Shown: positions 23,152 to 34,493, counted from the stretch's first letter. The stretch: DNA of 64,000 nt from Semisulcospira habei (GCA_036245525.1 BTPG01000003.1:157182439-157246438); one strand, 5' to 3'. Made by a program: numbers and translations. The notes: a model not told the origin generated them from the sequence alone.

Positions 23152-24049
23152 CTACGCGCCTGTGGCGCCGGGAGGGAGTGTTACGCTGCGGTGATGTCTC
23201 ACCAGTGCGAGATTGTCTCGCTGGCCTGCCCGATCCCGGATGTATAAGTGGCTGATCCTGCCTGCCAGCCCACAGCCACCCCAATGTCCTTGACAGTGCC
23301 GCTCCGGTCGAAAGCGACGCTCGTGGCCATGGCTCGTACCTTGTTGCTCCCTCCGGGGAGAGGTCCCGTTAGGCGGACCGTAAGACCCAGCGTAGCCAGG
23401 AAGATGATCTTTGGGCTGTAGGCAGTTCTGCTGGGGTTCAACGGCAGAAAGAGGCGTGAGCATCCCCTCCGGACGGCTTTGGGTTAGCGTCGGCAAACGC
23501 GTAGGGTGCGCACGGGAACATGTTGTCTGGTCTCCCGGGGGAGGGCCATATCTCTCAGCAGCCGGACGGTGAACACCTGTGGCTGTGGCCAGAGGAGAGC
23601 TAGTCTTGGCAAGGTAGGCAGGGTCCGTGAGTAGCTGCACGGAACCATCCGTTCTGAACTGCAGGCAGGCAGGGCGCGCTGACAGCGCGTGTAGCTCGCT
23701 TACTTGGGTCGCCGTGGCAAGGGCCAACAGGAAGCGTGTCTTACAAGTCACCACCGCGAAGCAGGCCAAGGGCAGCAGTTCGCATCTGGCAGTGTGAAGC
23801 CACGTCCGTCCCCCAGCAAGGTCCCAGCGAGGAAAAGCGAGCGGGACACCGTATGCTGCAGGCCAAAGTGAGTCCTAAAGTCGGCGAAGTCTTTGCAGGC
23901 GCCGGGGTCCGGGCGGCCGAGCTGCCGGGAGGTGTCGGCAACAAAGACAGGTACCCCCTGATGGTGATAGGGGCTAACCCTTGGTCTCCAAAGAGCCAGA
24001 GGAAGAAGTCCGCAAGCTGGGGATTCATCAGTTCAGAGGGGAGAGGCAC
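23152..24049 (-). pseudogene. DIRS-A tyrosine recombinase, frameshifted, catalytic Arg lost
   Basis: YR that would integrate the circular cDNA. The N-terminal part (23741-24049) has PQLADFFLWLFGDQGLAPIT, typical of DIRS recombinases before the core domain. After at least one frameshift the core continues at 23769 with KTRFLLALATATQVSELHAL. In the family, box I reads (L/K)R(V/I)SE-(I/L) with a catalytic Arg; here the codon is CAA, giving TQVSEL, consistent with a CpG transition from CGA. Frame breaks and this substitution make it a dead copy. The downstream H-R-Y part is too scrambled to assign. Confidence 0.75.
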
Positions 24050-24052
24050 TGG

Positions 24053-25742
24053 TCAACACACCAGGAGCACAGTACTCACCATCTTCCCTCGTAGACGTGC
24101 CTGGTCGAGGGTCTGCGGTCTGTAGCGAACGCCTCCACTGCTGCACTCGAGAAGCCTCTGGCGGGGAGGGCCTGCCGCACAACTCCAAGTGTGAAGGAGG
24201 AGACGCTCTGGGCACGGGTGGAACAGCGGCTCGCGGGGCTGCTGAGCAACGTGCTCAGTGTGGGTAGCAGCAGGGGGGGTCCCATGGCGAGGCTGGAAGG
24301 AGAGCGCGTCGACTGCCCAGGCAAGGGGGTCTGGAATGGGGGGAACGAAGAGGGGAAGCTGGTGAATCCACCTCGAGGCAAATAGGTCGATCCTCGGTGT
24401 CTCCCAGTGAGCGCAGATCATCTGAATGATGTCCCTGTGTAGTGTTCACTCCGTGCGAAGCAGCGGCCGCGCCGAGAGAGAGTGTCGGCCAAGACAGTCA
24501 GGTGGCAGGGGATGTGTCGAGCTCGGGGGAAAGCTGCGGTCCTTGCACCAGCGTATCAGACGGTAGCGGAGCATGCACAGGTCAGGAGAGCATGTACTGC
24601 CCTGCTTCCGAATGTAGGAACCACCGTCGTGGTGTCCGAGAGGACGTGCTGCTCCTAGCGCCAGAGGTGTGCTTCCCACGCGAAGAGGGCATGCCAGGCG
24701 GCTTGCAGCTCCAACCAGTGGACGTTTCTGTCTGCCAGCTCTGGAGGCCAGGGCCGGGCGTCGTGAGGAACTGCAGTAGCAGGTGAGGCCCCCACCCGGA
24801 GAGACTAGCATCGACGCAAAGGAAAGCTGAGGGGGAAGAGAGGCAAGGGGGAATCCCAAAGGGCGCCATGAAGAGTCCGTCCAAGGCCGCAGAAGGGGAT
24901 GAAGCATCCGAGTCACGGGCACCGGGGCAGCCATGTCTCCGGAGGACGGACGCCAACAGCGCTGAGGGTGCTGCTGTAGTGGGAGAGCGTGAAGACGATC
25001 GAGTGGGAGTAGATCTGCCGTTTCGCTCCGCGTAAGAACGGTTTCCGCCCCTCCATCCGGCAATCTGCTGCGGTTCACCCGTGCGGTCACGCCAGCGTAC
25101 TCGTGCAACTGTGTGCCTCCGCATCCTCTGCCGTGTGCTGAGATGTGGTCGTCTCGGTGTCCACGGGACGCTGCCTCCATCCATCAGTCGCCATCGAGTG
25201 GTCCCGCCGCTGAAGTCAAAGCTGCGTCTCAACGTAAGCGCCGTCCCTGCCAACGACTCCATGAACTGGTGCGGTTCGCCAGCAGCTGCGTTGGTGTCCC
25301 CGTGAAGGCGCCTCCGTCCAAGGATGTCCGAGACGCCGGTGCTGACGTTGTACCGCGCCTGCGGCCACGCGATCCCTCTTAGGCTGGTCCCAAGGTCTGA
25401 TGCTCCTAGCTGGAGTCCCCGAAGCCCAGTGACTAGACGAGGTCTGTGCCGGCCATGCTCGAACTTGTCCGCCGGCCAGCGAAGAGGAGAGGGAAGATGA
25501 GACATCAGCACGAGAACAGAAACCGCCGTCCCGCTGTCGTCGAACCTGCATCTCCCGAATAGAGCGACGGCTGCCCAACAGGTCCGAGGAACTGCTGCAC
25601 CTACCTGAAAACTCTGAAGTTCGTTGCCCCAGCGAAGTCCGTTGGTGCGAGACACTTGGACTAGTCCTCCGATCCGACGGTGAAAAGTGAGGAGACAAGA
25701 CGTCAACATGATCACAGTCCCTGCCACGTGTAGACTCCACAC
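24053..25742 (-). pseudogene. DIRS-A reverse transcriptase C-terminal part and RNase H, frameshifted
   Basis: RNase H of a DIRS element: LCVDASLSGWGPHLLLQ near 24790-24840 supplies the first acidic residue, and YIRKQGSTCSPDLC at ~24590-24620 matches the family's 'VAYIRKQGG..S' segment in a different frame. A third frame (from 24421) carries TPRIDLFASRWIHQLPLFV and PDPLAWAVDALSF, the hallmark linker between RNase H and recombinase in DIRS elements. The RT catalytic core upstream (~25200-26000) is too eroded for me to locate the double-Asp motif. Confidence 0.75.
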
Positions 25743-26099
25743 ACTGTGACCGTACCTTCTATCGTGACGATCGAAACCCTGTGGTAAGTCTGTGCTTCGG
25801 GGTTCCGCCGTCTATTAGAACTCTCCATACGGAGGCTCATCGAACGGACCACACTGGTCCTCTCCCAAAGGAGGCTATCATCGCCAATGGAACGCCAGTG
25901 GTGCCCCTCTCTATCTCTGGACCCCGAAAACTTACCATGTGGCTTATCATGTTGGCGTCTTGAAATCCTATCCCCGCTTCTGCTGCCTGGGTCCTCTTAT
26001 TGCCAGGAGGGCTCCCGTGCAACCCAACGTAATCCCTGCAGGGGGGCCGAGCACCCAGAGGCCTTACTAAACATAGGGTGGCGAACCCCTGCCTGGCCT

Positions 26100-27400
26100 A
26101 ATTCCCTTCTGTCAGGCGAAGGGTAATCTTGAGCTCTTGGTGCTGTGCGGGATGGCGAATCCCGTCGGCTGCTATTGGGCTCAATTGTCCGCGCAGGACG
26201 AGGCAGCTCTGCATGAAGCACTGGTGGGGGCAGCAGGACCTTCTTGTTCCTTTGAGAGCTCCTCCTGAAGTGGCGAAGGCGCCAGGCGATGCGGCGGGCG
26301 AGGTGAGCAGAACAAGACGAACGTGGAGACGGCCATGGAACCGAAGCCCGAGATGTGGTCGAGGGCTGCGTCCGCTGGAGTGACGCGCACCACGGTCCAT
26401 CCTGAGCTCGTCCACAGGTGAGCGCGAGCGTCTGGAGCTGCTGGAGGAGTGGGAGGGCTCCGAACTGCCCGAAGTCCTCGGACGAGTGGACACTGGTCTC
26501 TGTGAGCCAGGCTCAGTGAGGCGGGCTCTCTGCTGGCTAACGACTCCCCGTAAGAGTCAGCGAGCTTTCTGAGCAGAGACAACAAAGACTGACCGTGGAC
26601 ACAGGACGGCACGTGGCGCGTCCCAGTAGGCAGGGCTCAGAGAGGCAGACGCTCTGCCGGCTATATGGCTCCCCGTAAGAAGCAGCGAGCTTTGTCTGGG
26701 TGGGCTCCCTCTGGGGAGCAGTCGCGTTGAATGCAGTCCTGCTAGAAGCGCTGGGCTCCCATGTCCGGCACAGCGTGCATCCCCAAGGGCAGAGTGGTCG
26801 CGCTCTTCTCTCTTGGCACTGGTCTCTGCGAGCCGGGCTCAGTGAGGTGGGCTCTCTGCCGGCCAACGACTCCCTGTAAGCGTCAGCGAGCATACCAAGT
26901 AGCGACGAGTAGGACCGACAGTGGACAGTGCAACATGGTCCTTCATGCGCTCGGCAACGGGTGCGCATGAGCGTCTGGAGGAGCTGGAGAAGTGGGAGGG
27001 TTCTGAACTGCCTGAAGTCCTCAGATGCGTGGACATTGGTCTCTGAGAGCCGGGCTCAGTGAGGCGGGTTCTCCGCCCGCTAAACGACTCCCCGTAAGAG
27101 TCAACGAGCTTTCCGATAGAGACGAGCGAGGATTGACAGTGGACATGGGGCGGCGCATGGCGTGTCCCTTGAGGCCGGGCTCAGTGAGGCGGGCGCTCTG
27201 CTGGCTATATGGCTCCCCGTAAGAACCAGAGGGCTTTGTCCGGGCGGTGTCCCTCCAGGGAGGGGTCGTGTTGAGAGCAGTTCTGTTAGGAGCACTGGGC
27301 TCACGTGTCCGGCGTGGCGTCAGTTCCACAAGGTCGCTGCGGTCGCGTGCAGTCACCGCTCCGGGCACAGAGGGGGGCGCCTCGACGGGAGAAGGATCAC
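26100..27400 (-). pseudogene. DIRS-A Gag region with internal repeats
   Basis: Open frames in this interval share SYGEPYS(R/Q)QS and GE-P(A/T)SLSPA-RDQC phrases. At DNA level one unit (gactccccgtaagagtcagc) occurs near 26546, 26867 and 27086, and a related unit (ggctccccgtaagaa) near 26668 and 27208. An internally duplicated, low-complexity Gag is plausible in its position between the Cys-rich segment and RT, but no domain is recognised. Confidence 0.5.
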
Positions 27401-27682
27401 TCACCGGCGCCGGGCACTCGCGTCTGTAAATCTCCATAACTGTGACCAACGCTGCTCGGGCCAGGTGGAGCAGATGTCGCAAATGTGGTTGGAGGCGCAG
27501 CCAGTGTAGGGGGGACAGACCTTGTGGTTGTCAGTCGGCCATTGAAGCTCGCCGCACTGCGCGCAGGCCAGCACCTGGCAACTGCAACACATATCACACA
27601 TGTAGGCGCGTGGGCGAGGGCACGTGGGGCCCCGCCAAGCCAAGGCGAGCATTCGACGCATAATGGTACAACAAAGGCACAA
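27401..27682 (-). pseudogene. DIRS-A Gag Cys-rich (zinc-binding) segment
   Basis: Encodes CDMCCSCQVLACAQCGELQW, then DNHKVCPPYTGCASNHICDI and CSTW: paired CxxC motifs separated by a His/Cys cluster, as in the N-terminal Gag of invertebrate DIRS elements. Position at the 5' side of the element fits. The first part of the open frame runs through a minisatellite unit and is probably not translated. Confidence 0.55.
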
Positions 27683-28045
27683 GCATGCAGGTAAGCGCCT
27701 GGTACTTCAACACCTATCAACATGAAGGTTAGTGGGCGTGGGCACGTGGGGCCCCGCCAAGCTAAGGCGAGCATTCATCACATAATGGTACAACAAGGTA
27801 CAAGCATGCAGGTAAGCGCCTGGTACTGCAACACCTATCAACACGAGAGGCGAGTGGGCGCGGGCACGTGGGGTCCCGCCAAGCTAAGGCGAGCATTCGA
27901 CGCATAATGGTACAACAAAGGTACAAGCATGCCGGTAAGCGCCTGTTCCTGCAACACCTATCAGCCTGAAAGGCAAGCGGGCGTGGGCATGTGGGGCCCC
28001 GCCAAGCTAAGTCGAGCGTTTGGCGCGAAAAAGTACAACAAAGGT
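27590..28045. repeat. 122-bp minisatellite, ~4 units, in DIRS-A leader
   Basis: The phrase cacgtggggccccgccaag (variants) occurs at 27621, 27743, 27865 and 27989, giving 122-124 bp spacing. Units also share taatggtacaacaaaggtac and gtaagcgcctg. Confidence 0.85.
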
Positions 28046-28263
28046 ACGATTAAAGGAAGTGCCTCTGCTCAAAACCGGCGCCCAGCCCGGGGGCTGGCTG
28101 AGGGCTAGTACATCTATCTACCTTACCTCTCAGTAGAAGTGGGGACGGGGGGAGGAACCTCCATACCACCCTCAGCGCGCGAAGGCGGGCGGCGTCCCAG
28201 CAAGTCAGCACCGTGGAGTCTACACAACTCAAGAAGGCGCAGAAGAGGGAAGCAGCAGAATGC

Positions 28264-28533
28264 TCAGGCAACGAAGCAGACCCACAAGGGCACAGGCAGG
28301 GTCGGCGCAAGCAGATAGTCCAAAAACAAGAAGTCCAGAATACCGGCGAACAAACCGGTCGCATCAAGCACAGTCAAGGTCCATAGGCTAGCAAACACGT
28401 CTGCACAGCGTGAGCTAAGTAGCATGATTGGTTGGTCACCTCGTGACTCGGAACTGGATGGGCAGTAACAGGAGACAACTCTTGGCCCCTCTAGGGGTTC
28501 CCCGAGTGCCTCCTTGGTTGTGTCATAGCACAA
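28264..28533 (-). other. DIRS-A leader segment conserved with mini-DIRS
   Basis: An 89-codon open frame beginning MCYDTTKEALGEPLEGPRVV. The mini-DIRS at 19809 encodes a near-identical N-terminus (MCYNTTREALREPPEGPRVV) before diverging. Conservation could reflect a coding leader peptide or a structural sequence needed for replication; two copies do not separate these. Confidence 0.4.
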
Positions 28534-28570
28534 CAGGTTCTTAGGCTAAAATTGAGTAAGTAGTAGACAC

Positions 28571-28619
28571 TTCCATATATAGTCATGTCATCGGTAATGT
28601 ATTTTGAGGAAACAAATGA
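28571..28619. repeat. DIRS-A right inverted terminal repeat
   Basis: Complement of 22997-23043; ends caaatga. Immediately outside lies a 16-bp direct duplication (aggatacacagttgca, ~28626-28657). Confidence 0.85.
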
Positions 28620-28994
28620 CAATACAGGATACACAGTTGCAAGGATACACAGTTGCAGTGTGCAATGAATGCACAATGAATGTAAGCAATGAATGCACAA
28701 TGAATATGCAATGACTGTATTTGTAAACTTTTTACTGCTAAACACATAGCTTTTCAATTCTGACATATTACAACAAGTTAATGGACGCTCATGACAATTC
28801 AATGTTGGCGCCAGAAAAGCTTGATCCCTCTAAGCACCAAGCTTTTCTGAAACCATCTTAGAATTATCATAGTTGCAGATCTGTCCTCAAATGTCCCATA
28901 AGCTTCAGAAGACAACTCCCAACTTTGGGATTTTTTTTACCTTAGGGCTTACGGCATTAAAAGTAAAGTGTTCCTGTGCATGTAGTGCCTTTAC

Positions 28995-29051
28995 CTTTCA
29001 GCAATTTCCCTTGCTGCATTATCATTTGCCATTGCAAACTCCAACAAATCC
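28995..29051 (-). CDS. POGLUT1: POGLUT1-like protein O-glucosyltransferase, penultimate exon
   Basis: 57-nt exon with a consensus acceptor (tttgttcccatag) ending at 29052 and donor GAAAG|gtaaag at 28994. It begins with the third base of a split codon and then encodes DLLEFAMANDNAAREIAE, ending two bases into the next codon. Joined to the terminal exon at 19581 this makes an Arg followed by GRKF. The composite (..LLEFAMAND..A.EIAERG..F) matches the segment preceding the C-terminal helix of animal POGLUT1. Preceding exons (the CAP10 catalytic core) were not found up to 64000 on this strand, so the upstream intron is probably longer than 35 kb or the gene is a fragment. Confidence 0.8.
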
Positions 29052-29099
29052 CTATGGGAACAAAACAAAATAACAAAAAAGGAATCAGTACAGGCAATA

Positions 29100-29342
29100 A
29101 TAATAATAATAATACCGTTATTATATAGGCGCTTTTTCTCAATTTTGGGGAAATCGACTCAAAGCGCCGCGCCTGAAACCCAACACACACACTCACGAAA
29201 CAGACACGGATTTACGCCATTTAAGACAAACACAGTACAAACACAGTACAAGACAAACGAGGGGCCAGTCAGCTACTGAAGTTACAGAGATTTTTGATCG
29301 CTTGTATTTGAAATTTGTAAAGTGGCCTGAGACCGGTACCAA
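29100..29342 (-). mobile_element. ~244-bp short retroposon with (TTA)n tail, copy 2
   Basis: Reverse complement of the 17283-17526 element: aataat repeat, then taccgttattatataggcgc through ggtaccaaagtg. It has a 14-bp internal duplication (acaaacacagtaca). A G-rich run (29345-29375) abuts its 5' end. Confidence 0.7.
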
Positions 29343-29539
29343 AGTGTGGGGGTTGGGGGGGTGGGGGGGGGGGGTGGAAGAACCGGAGTACCCGGAGAAA
29401 GAACCAAAACCAGAGGTAAAAGCTTATGAACACAATGCTGGCCTTAAAGGCCTAATGTGTAAAAATTGTTATTGTACTGATCAAAAGATCTCTGCAAATT
29501 ATGCCTGTTCTGTGCTTTTATTGCTTCAGTTCTCAAGTT

Positions 29540-29700
29540 ACAGCCCTGCAGCCAAGTTTGAAGACTACGCTTGAATAGTCTCAAAGAAAATGCTGTTAAA
29601 GTTTACCACAGATGCCAGACAGACGACAGACCACAAATGCCAGACAGATGACGGATGGCCCAGTACATAGGCACATCTTTTGCTATCGCATGTGAGCATA
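29540..29700 (+). repeat. Pearl-like right-terminus fragment
   Basis: Last-unit sequence (gccaagtttgaagactacgc, tgaatagtctcaaagaaaat) and right terminus (cttttgctatcgcatgtgag). The gatgccagacagacgac segment is doubled. Confidence 0.65.
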
Positions 29701-31534
29701 AAAAAATTACATCATGACAAATGACAATTTCACATCCAATGATGCACATATACAATGTCCCTTACAAAGCTCACCAAGGCATCAGAAAATCAACAAGTCT
29801 TTTTCAATAGGAGTTATTTCAACATCTACCATGAACTTGGCCATTCCAAGACTATGATGATCCAAAATATCTTAAGTGTCATCACCATATCAGCAGCCAA
29901 ATTTATGTTCCACCAATACAGAAGGGTTGAAATTAGGGTCTCAGTCCTAGAACCTTCGGCCGGCATTAGCAGAAGGGAGGAGCGCGCACAGTATGGTAAT
30001 GTAGACAGTGTTTAAGAAAATTCATACGAGTACAAATGAGAAGATTTTCTTTATTATAAAAAGATTCAAAGAATTTTCACTGTTTTAAAAATACAGGCAA
30101 AACCGTGGTTCTCAGTCACTGAAAAGACATTATGTCCCATGCACAACGGTAAATATTTGTCACTTTTTACATGCACGTTTTTAATTTTTAAACTGTGGTC
30201 GAATATTTTGGAGTTTTGAGAATATCGATCCATCAAATCAGTAGAAACTTTCAAGCACTGGAGTCGGCATGACCAGGTGTAAATGAATTCATTCATCAAT
30301 TACAATGTTATAAAGGAACCAAGCTTACCTAGATGCATTAGTCCAATATTTCATAGTGCCCGCACCTTTTAGATATGCAGACAGACGTTTTATCACCATT
30401 ATTTTCACTAACAACTTTTAGATCTCACATCATAAAAGCTCATTAAAGGTGCAGACATTTTGATAGGGATCTAGCTCAATGACTCGGTTCATGGTTATTT
30501 CCCTTGCAAGCATGCATTCTCCATCACTCAGGTTTCTAGCAGTGCAGTCATCGGGGTGTTGTGATTGGCACTCATAGCCCCACTCTGTAGCTAGCTGATG
30601 TCTCTTGCAAAGGGAAGGGTGAGGTATGATTGTGCTACTAACCACCATTATCACAGTCCCTCAGCCACCTCTTGCAACAGGTATAGAATCTCAAGTGCTA
30701 CCACACTGGCAAAGAATCATAACAATGTATACCAGCCCCTTGCTGCATCTACATCCATGCATAAGCAGTCATACAGGTTTATGTTCACATCTATGTCACA
30801 GGGCTCAAGTGAGGCATGAACACTGATGAAGTCAACGATTCGTGAGGGGCTTGTTTTACAGTAATCATTTTCAAAATCAGACAGATTCACCCGTGATGAC
30901 TTTTAACCCTTTTTTGGGGGGAGTGTGTGTGTGTATGGGGGGGGGGGGAGGGGGAGAGGGAAGGTATTGGGCAAATATTTTTGGTGCAAATTTCAGTGCT
31001 GGTCCTAAACAAGATGGGACAAACCAGCCCACAAAGTCTCTTCTATATGAGCACCCATGCATGTATTTAACCACTTTACGCACAATACGCCTGCTGGTCT
31101 ACATCATAAGAACAAGATGAGGATTTCATCCCGAAGTCTACCATATAGTTTGGAGTTCAGATGCATTTTTCCTTTAGGAACATTCAAAGTTGTTCATATA
31201 TTTCAGGTTATCTTTCTCATCCATTTTCCTCATCTCTAACCCAACCTCTGATCAACACACACCGGCACACACAAATAAAGGCCGCGGACACAGCGCTTCC
31301 CGACATTAGTACGCTCTGTGGGCTGGTGTAGCGACAGGAATTCTGAAGAAGAAGAATACCGCGAGCAGCAAAATGACTTCACTATAAGCTACACATCATG
31401 GCATCGCTTGTCCCGTGTACACAGTGACGAATTTGATGTTTCAAGTCACTCATCCAAAAGGCATGCAAGGTACCTCTTCCAGGGCTGTTTTCTTCAACAC
31501 AGCCTCTTCCAGGGCTGACTGTTTGATGGGAATA
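29701..31534. other. Mostly unassigned; one weak exon candidate
   Basis: Holds a minus-strand open frame at 30430-30603 preceded by an acceptor-like ccctttgcaag (see findings), a G-rich/(TG)n patch at 30917-30960, and a segment at 31008-31060 similar to 15848-15895. No domain or gene is recognised. Confidence 0.35.
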
Positions 31535-31998
31535 CAGTGGAGTCCAGTTAACATGAACACACTTTACACAAATTTCTGGTTAACACAAATTTCTGGTTAA
31601 CACAAAATATTTTTGACATCCCAGCAGACAGCCCTCTTGTTCTCTATTACAATTTCATGGTTAACACACACACACAAAATTCACACGAAACAACACGAAA
31701 TTCCTGATTAACCCGAAGGCGATTTTGTTTCTCCAACAGAACAATTTATAGTATTTTTACCTGTTTAACACGAACAACCATCCCAAGGACTGAGACAATG
31801 CCGTCCTCTGTGTAACACTGCAAGCGGAAGCTTGTTTACAGAACTACCCGCGAACTCAGTTATGCAATAGCAAATAGTAAAACGCCAGAACGACCACGTT
31901 AGCTTTCACACCTCAGTCTGATCTACATCACCGATGGCCAAGGCTATCCATTATTTTCAATCACTAATGCTCAACAGGCGTACACTACACACCTAAAA
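31535..31998 (+). mobile_element. Tigger/pogo-like non-autonomous element, copy 2
   Basis: Starts cagtggagtccagttaacat after TA (31533-31534) and is homologous, inverted, to 18855-19253. Several tggttaacacaaatttc units are repeated near its start. Confidence 0.5.
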
Positions 31999-32029
31999 GG
32001 ATGTTGACTGACACGCGTCGGCCAGGGGT

Positions 32030-32150
32030 CAGCGCTAAGTTCCCACAGGTCTATATTCTCACAGGTCAGTGTTCCCATGGGTCTATGTTCCCTCATGTCT
32101 ATGTTACCAGAGGTCTATATTCCCATAGGTCTATGTTCCCACACCACTCT
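32030..32150. repeat. ~16-bp minisatellite (ggtctatgttcccaca)
   Basis: Six to seven degenerate units of ggtctatgttcccaca. The complementary form occurs at 60455-60545. Confidence 0.7.
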
Positions 32151-33212
32151 CTATGTATCGCCACACAATGTTCTCACAGCTCTCTCTCTCTCTTTCTGCA
32201 CCCGTGCAAGCAGCTGATTTACAGACATCTACTGTGCACGCGCGTGTGTGCATGCGTGCGCGCGAGTGTGTGTGTGTATGTGTTTTCCTGTAGTGTGTTG
32301 TACGGATAAGGATGAGAATGGTCTGCGCACTTATTCTTTTATCCTTGCAAAATAAAGTTTTATTTCATTTTATCTCTCTCTTTGTACAATTATGTGTGTG
32401 TGTGTGTGTGTGTTATGTTTGATGGGTTGGGTTGTCACATACACAACCAGAGCTTTGTCTGGTCGACCATAACAGCAAAACATGTCTTATTTTATATTTG
32501 AAGCTGCTGTGCCTCACGATTTCTTTGCAGTTTGTGCATGGGCCAAGTTTGACAGGCACTTTCTGAGGTCTAAATGGGGATGATAGTTTTCACATTTAGC
32601 AGTTCTCTCAAAATCAGATACTATGTTGCTTTTTTAAATTTCACAGATTGTTCTAGTGTTGCTTTTTGTCTGGTAGGAACAAAAGTGCACTGTCGCAAAA
32701 GTAGTCTTTGCAGACATGTAAGCCTGAATTTGGCTGAAAGGGACTGATAGTTGTCTCCTTTTGCAGTGCCTGTTCAGTCCTGTAAATGTCTAAATGACCG
32801 GTGAAACGGAAAGATGTGTGATATTTCACAAGTTCACATGAGCAAGGCACCATTGGCATCATTTTCTAGGCGACCAATACGAGTACAAAAACACTGACTG
32901 CTGCATAACATCTGTCAATCTCATAGAAACAAACTGTCATTCATTCAAAATCCCAAGCTTTTCGCCTTGTGAGTGAAAATCGTAGGTTTTCAGTATTGTA
33001 CTCTCATCTTTCTTTCTCCCTCCCGTGCCAGTGGCGATGATGTTGTAACCCACTGTGAACATGGTATTAAGTTGGCAGGCACAGATTGACCATATTCATG
33101 AACACACACACATGCATGCGCGTCCCATCAAGAGACGATGTCTGTTATTAGCTGATCGGCAGCAGGTCAAAACTTGCACACAGAGAGAGACGCAGAGACA
33201 GGAAGAGAGAGA
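32151..33212. other. No gene; CT, GT and GA simple repeats
   Basis: Contains (tc)n at ~32180, (gt)n at ~32250 and ~32391, and a gagagagac-rich tract (33180-33212) that is the apparent target of the old LINE. No coding signal. Confidence 0.4.
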
Positions 33213-34369
33213 GTTAGTTAGTTAGTTATTTGGGTTTAACGCCGAGCAGGCAACTAAGGCCATCTCACAGCGGGATGGGTACAAATCTAGCCAGCCAGAC
33301 TAAAAGAAAGATCTTAAGACAAGATGTAAATATATCTTTAAAATATTTCATGCTAAAATGTCACACAGATCTTTAAAGGAAACGTCTACAGAATCTCAAA
33401 AAGGGCAAAATAATAGAATTATCATAGTCTCTGAATACTCAAATCTTATGAAAAATATTGCACATTCTCAGAAAAATGAAGATCTTGTCCGGGGGTACAT
33501 CCCGGAACAATACTGCTGTGAAGTGTTTATATCTTGTGTCAATTAAATCGACACAAGACAGCAAAATGTGTTTAACTGAATACTGCTCATTGCAGGCATA
33601 ACACCATGGATGCTCCTCCTGTTTTAGTAAATAAGAGTGCGTAACATACATGTGCCCGATGTGGAGACGAGCAAGGACAGTCTCCTCACGGCGGCTGCCG
33701 CAGTGGTAAGGTAGACTGTCGGACACCTTAGGAAGAGCTTCATGCAGCTTGTTAGCTTCCTCTCTGTCCCACTCGGACTGCCACTCACGGGCTATGTACG
33801 CACTAATCACAGGTTTAAAATCACTATAAACAGTCTGTGCATCAGGGACAGGGTTGTTGCGGGCATCGTTGGCAGCAGAATCTGCGATCCTATTGCCTTC
33901 GATGCCCACATGCCCTGGGACCCAAATAAAAAATTATGTCATAATATTCCTTCATCAAGTCTGCGTAAAGCTCTCTAATCTGCACCAGCAATGGGTGGTC
34001 TGTTCCTGCGCCCTGAAGGGCCTGCAGGGCAGAAAGAGAGACAGAGAATCAGATAGTTCCTTTCCCTAGACAGTTAAGCATGCTTGAGTACCAGCAGAAC
34101 CGCATGCAGTTCTGCACTAAATACAGATGAATGGTCTGGGAGGCAGTGCTTAAATGGGACTCTAGGATGGCGAGAGGACACTGCGGCCACAGCCACTCTC
34201 CCATCCTCAGACTTTGACCCATCCGTATAGATACGGCAATAGCCAGGAAAACTTGAAAGGAGTTCATTGAGGCTCTGTTGGTATATGGCTGGTGGGGTAG
34301 AGTCCAGCAAGATGTCAGGAACTGGTAACAGCCAGCGTGGAGTGATGTTGCAGAGATTCCGAAACTCTG
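33213..34369 (-). mobile_element. Old LINE, piece 1: 3' end and C-terminal ORF2
   Basis: Starts with a (TTAG)n tail and ttatttgggtttaacgccga, the LINE 3' terminus. Broken ORF2 frames follow: 33439-33909 (MGIEGNRIADSAANDAR, C-terminal RNase H) and 34074-34310 (IYTDGSKSEDGRVAVAAVSS, RNase H start). It ends with ctctg at 34365-34369, duplicated on the far side of the LTR array; the sequence resumes at 49659. Confidence 0.85.
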
Positions 34370-34487
34370 TGTCACGACACGCCTGACGGAGTCAGGGCGC
34401 CGTGGACAATATGAGTGCTGACACTCGAGAAAACCCACCCACTCTAAATAAATCACACAACGCCAGTGATAAACAACAAACAAATCC

Positions 34488-34493
34488 TTTATT
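34488..34493 (-). terminator. Candidate LTR poly(A) signal AATAAA
   Basis: Minus-strand AATAAA in LTR 1; identical sites at 41252-41257 and 48026-48031 in the other LTRs. Confidence 0.5.

Larger units (their letters stand above)
22997..28619 (-). mobile_element. DIRS-like (tyrosine-recombinase) retrotransposon, DIRS-A, decayed
   Basis: 5.6-kb element bounded by inverted terminal repeats (~47 bp). In minus-strand order it has a leader, a 122-bp minisatellite, a Cys-rich Gag segment, a repetitive Gag region, RT and RNase H, and a tyrosine recombinase. This is the DIRS1-like plan: integration by YR rather than DDE integrase, no LTRs, no target duplication expected. Reading frames are broken many times, so it is inactive. 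It lies in the intron between the two POGLUT1-like exons, in sense orientation. Confidence 0.8.

Noticed and set aside
33178..33212. Target-site duplication of the old LINE (gagagagac words on both sides)
   Set aside because: Both flanks are GA-rich simple sequence, so a duplication cannot be told from the microsatellite.
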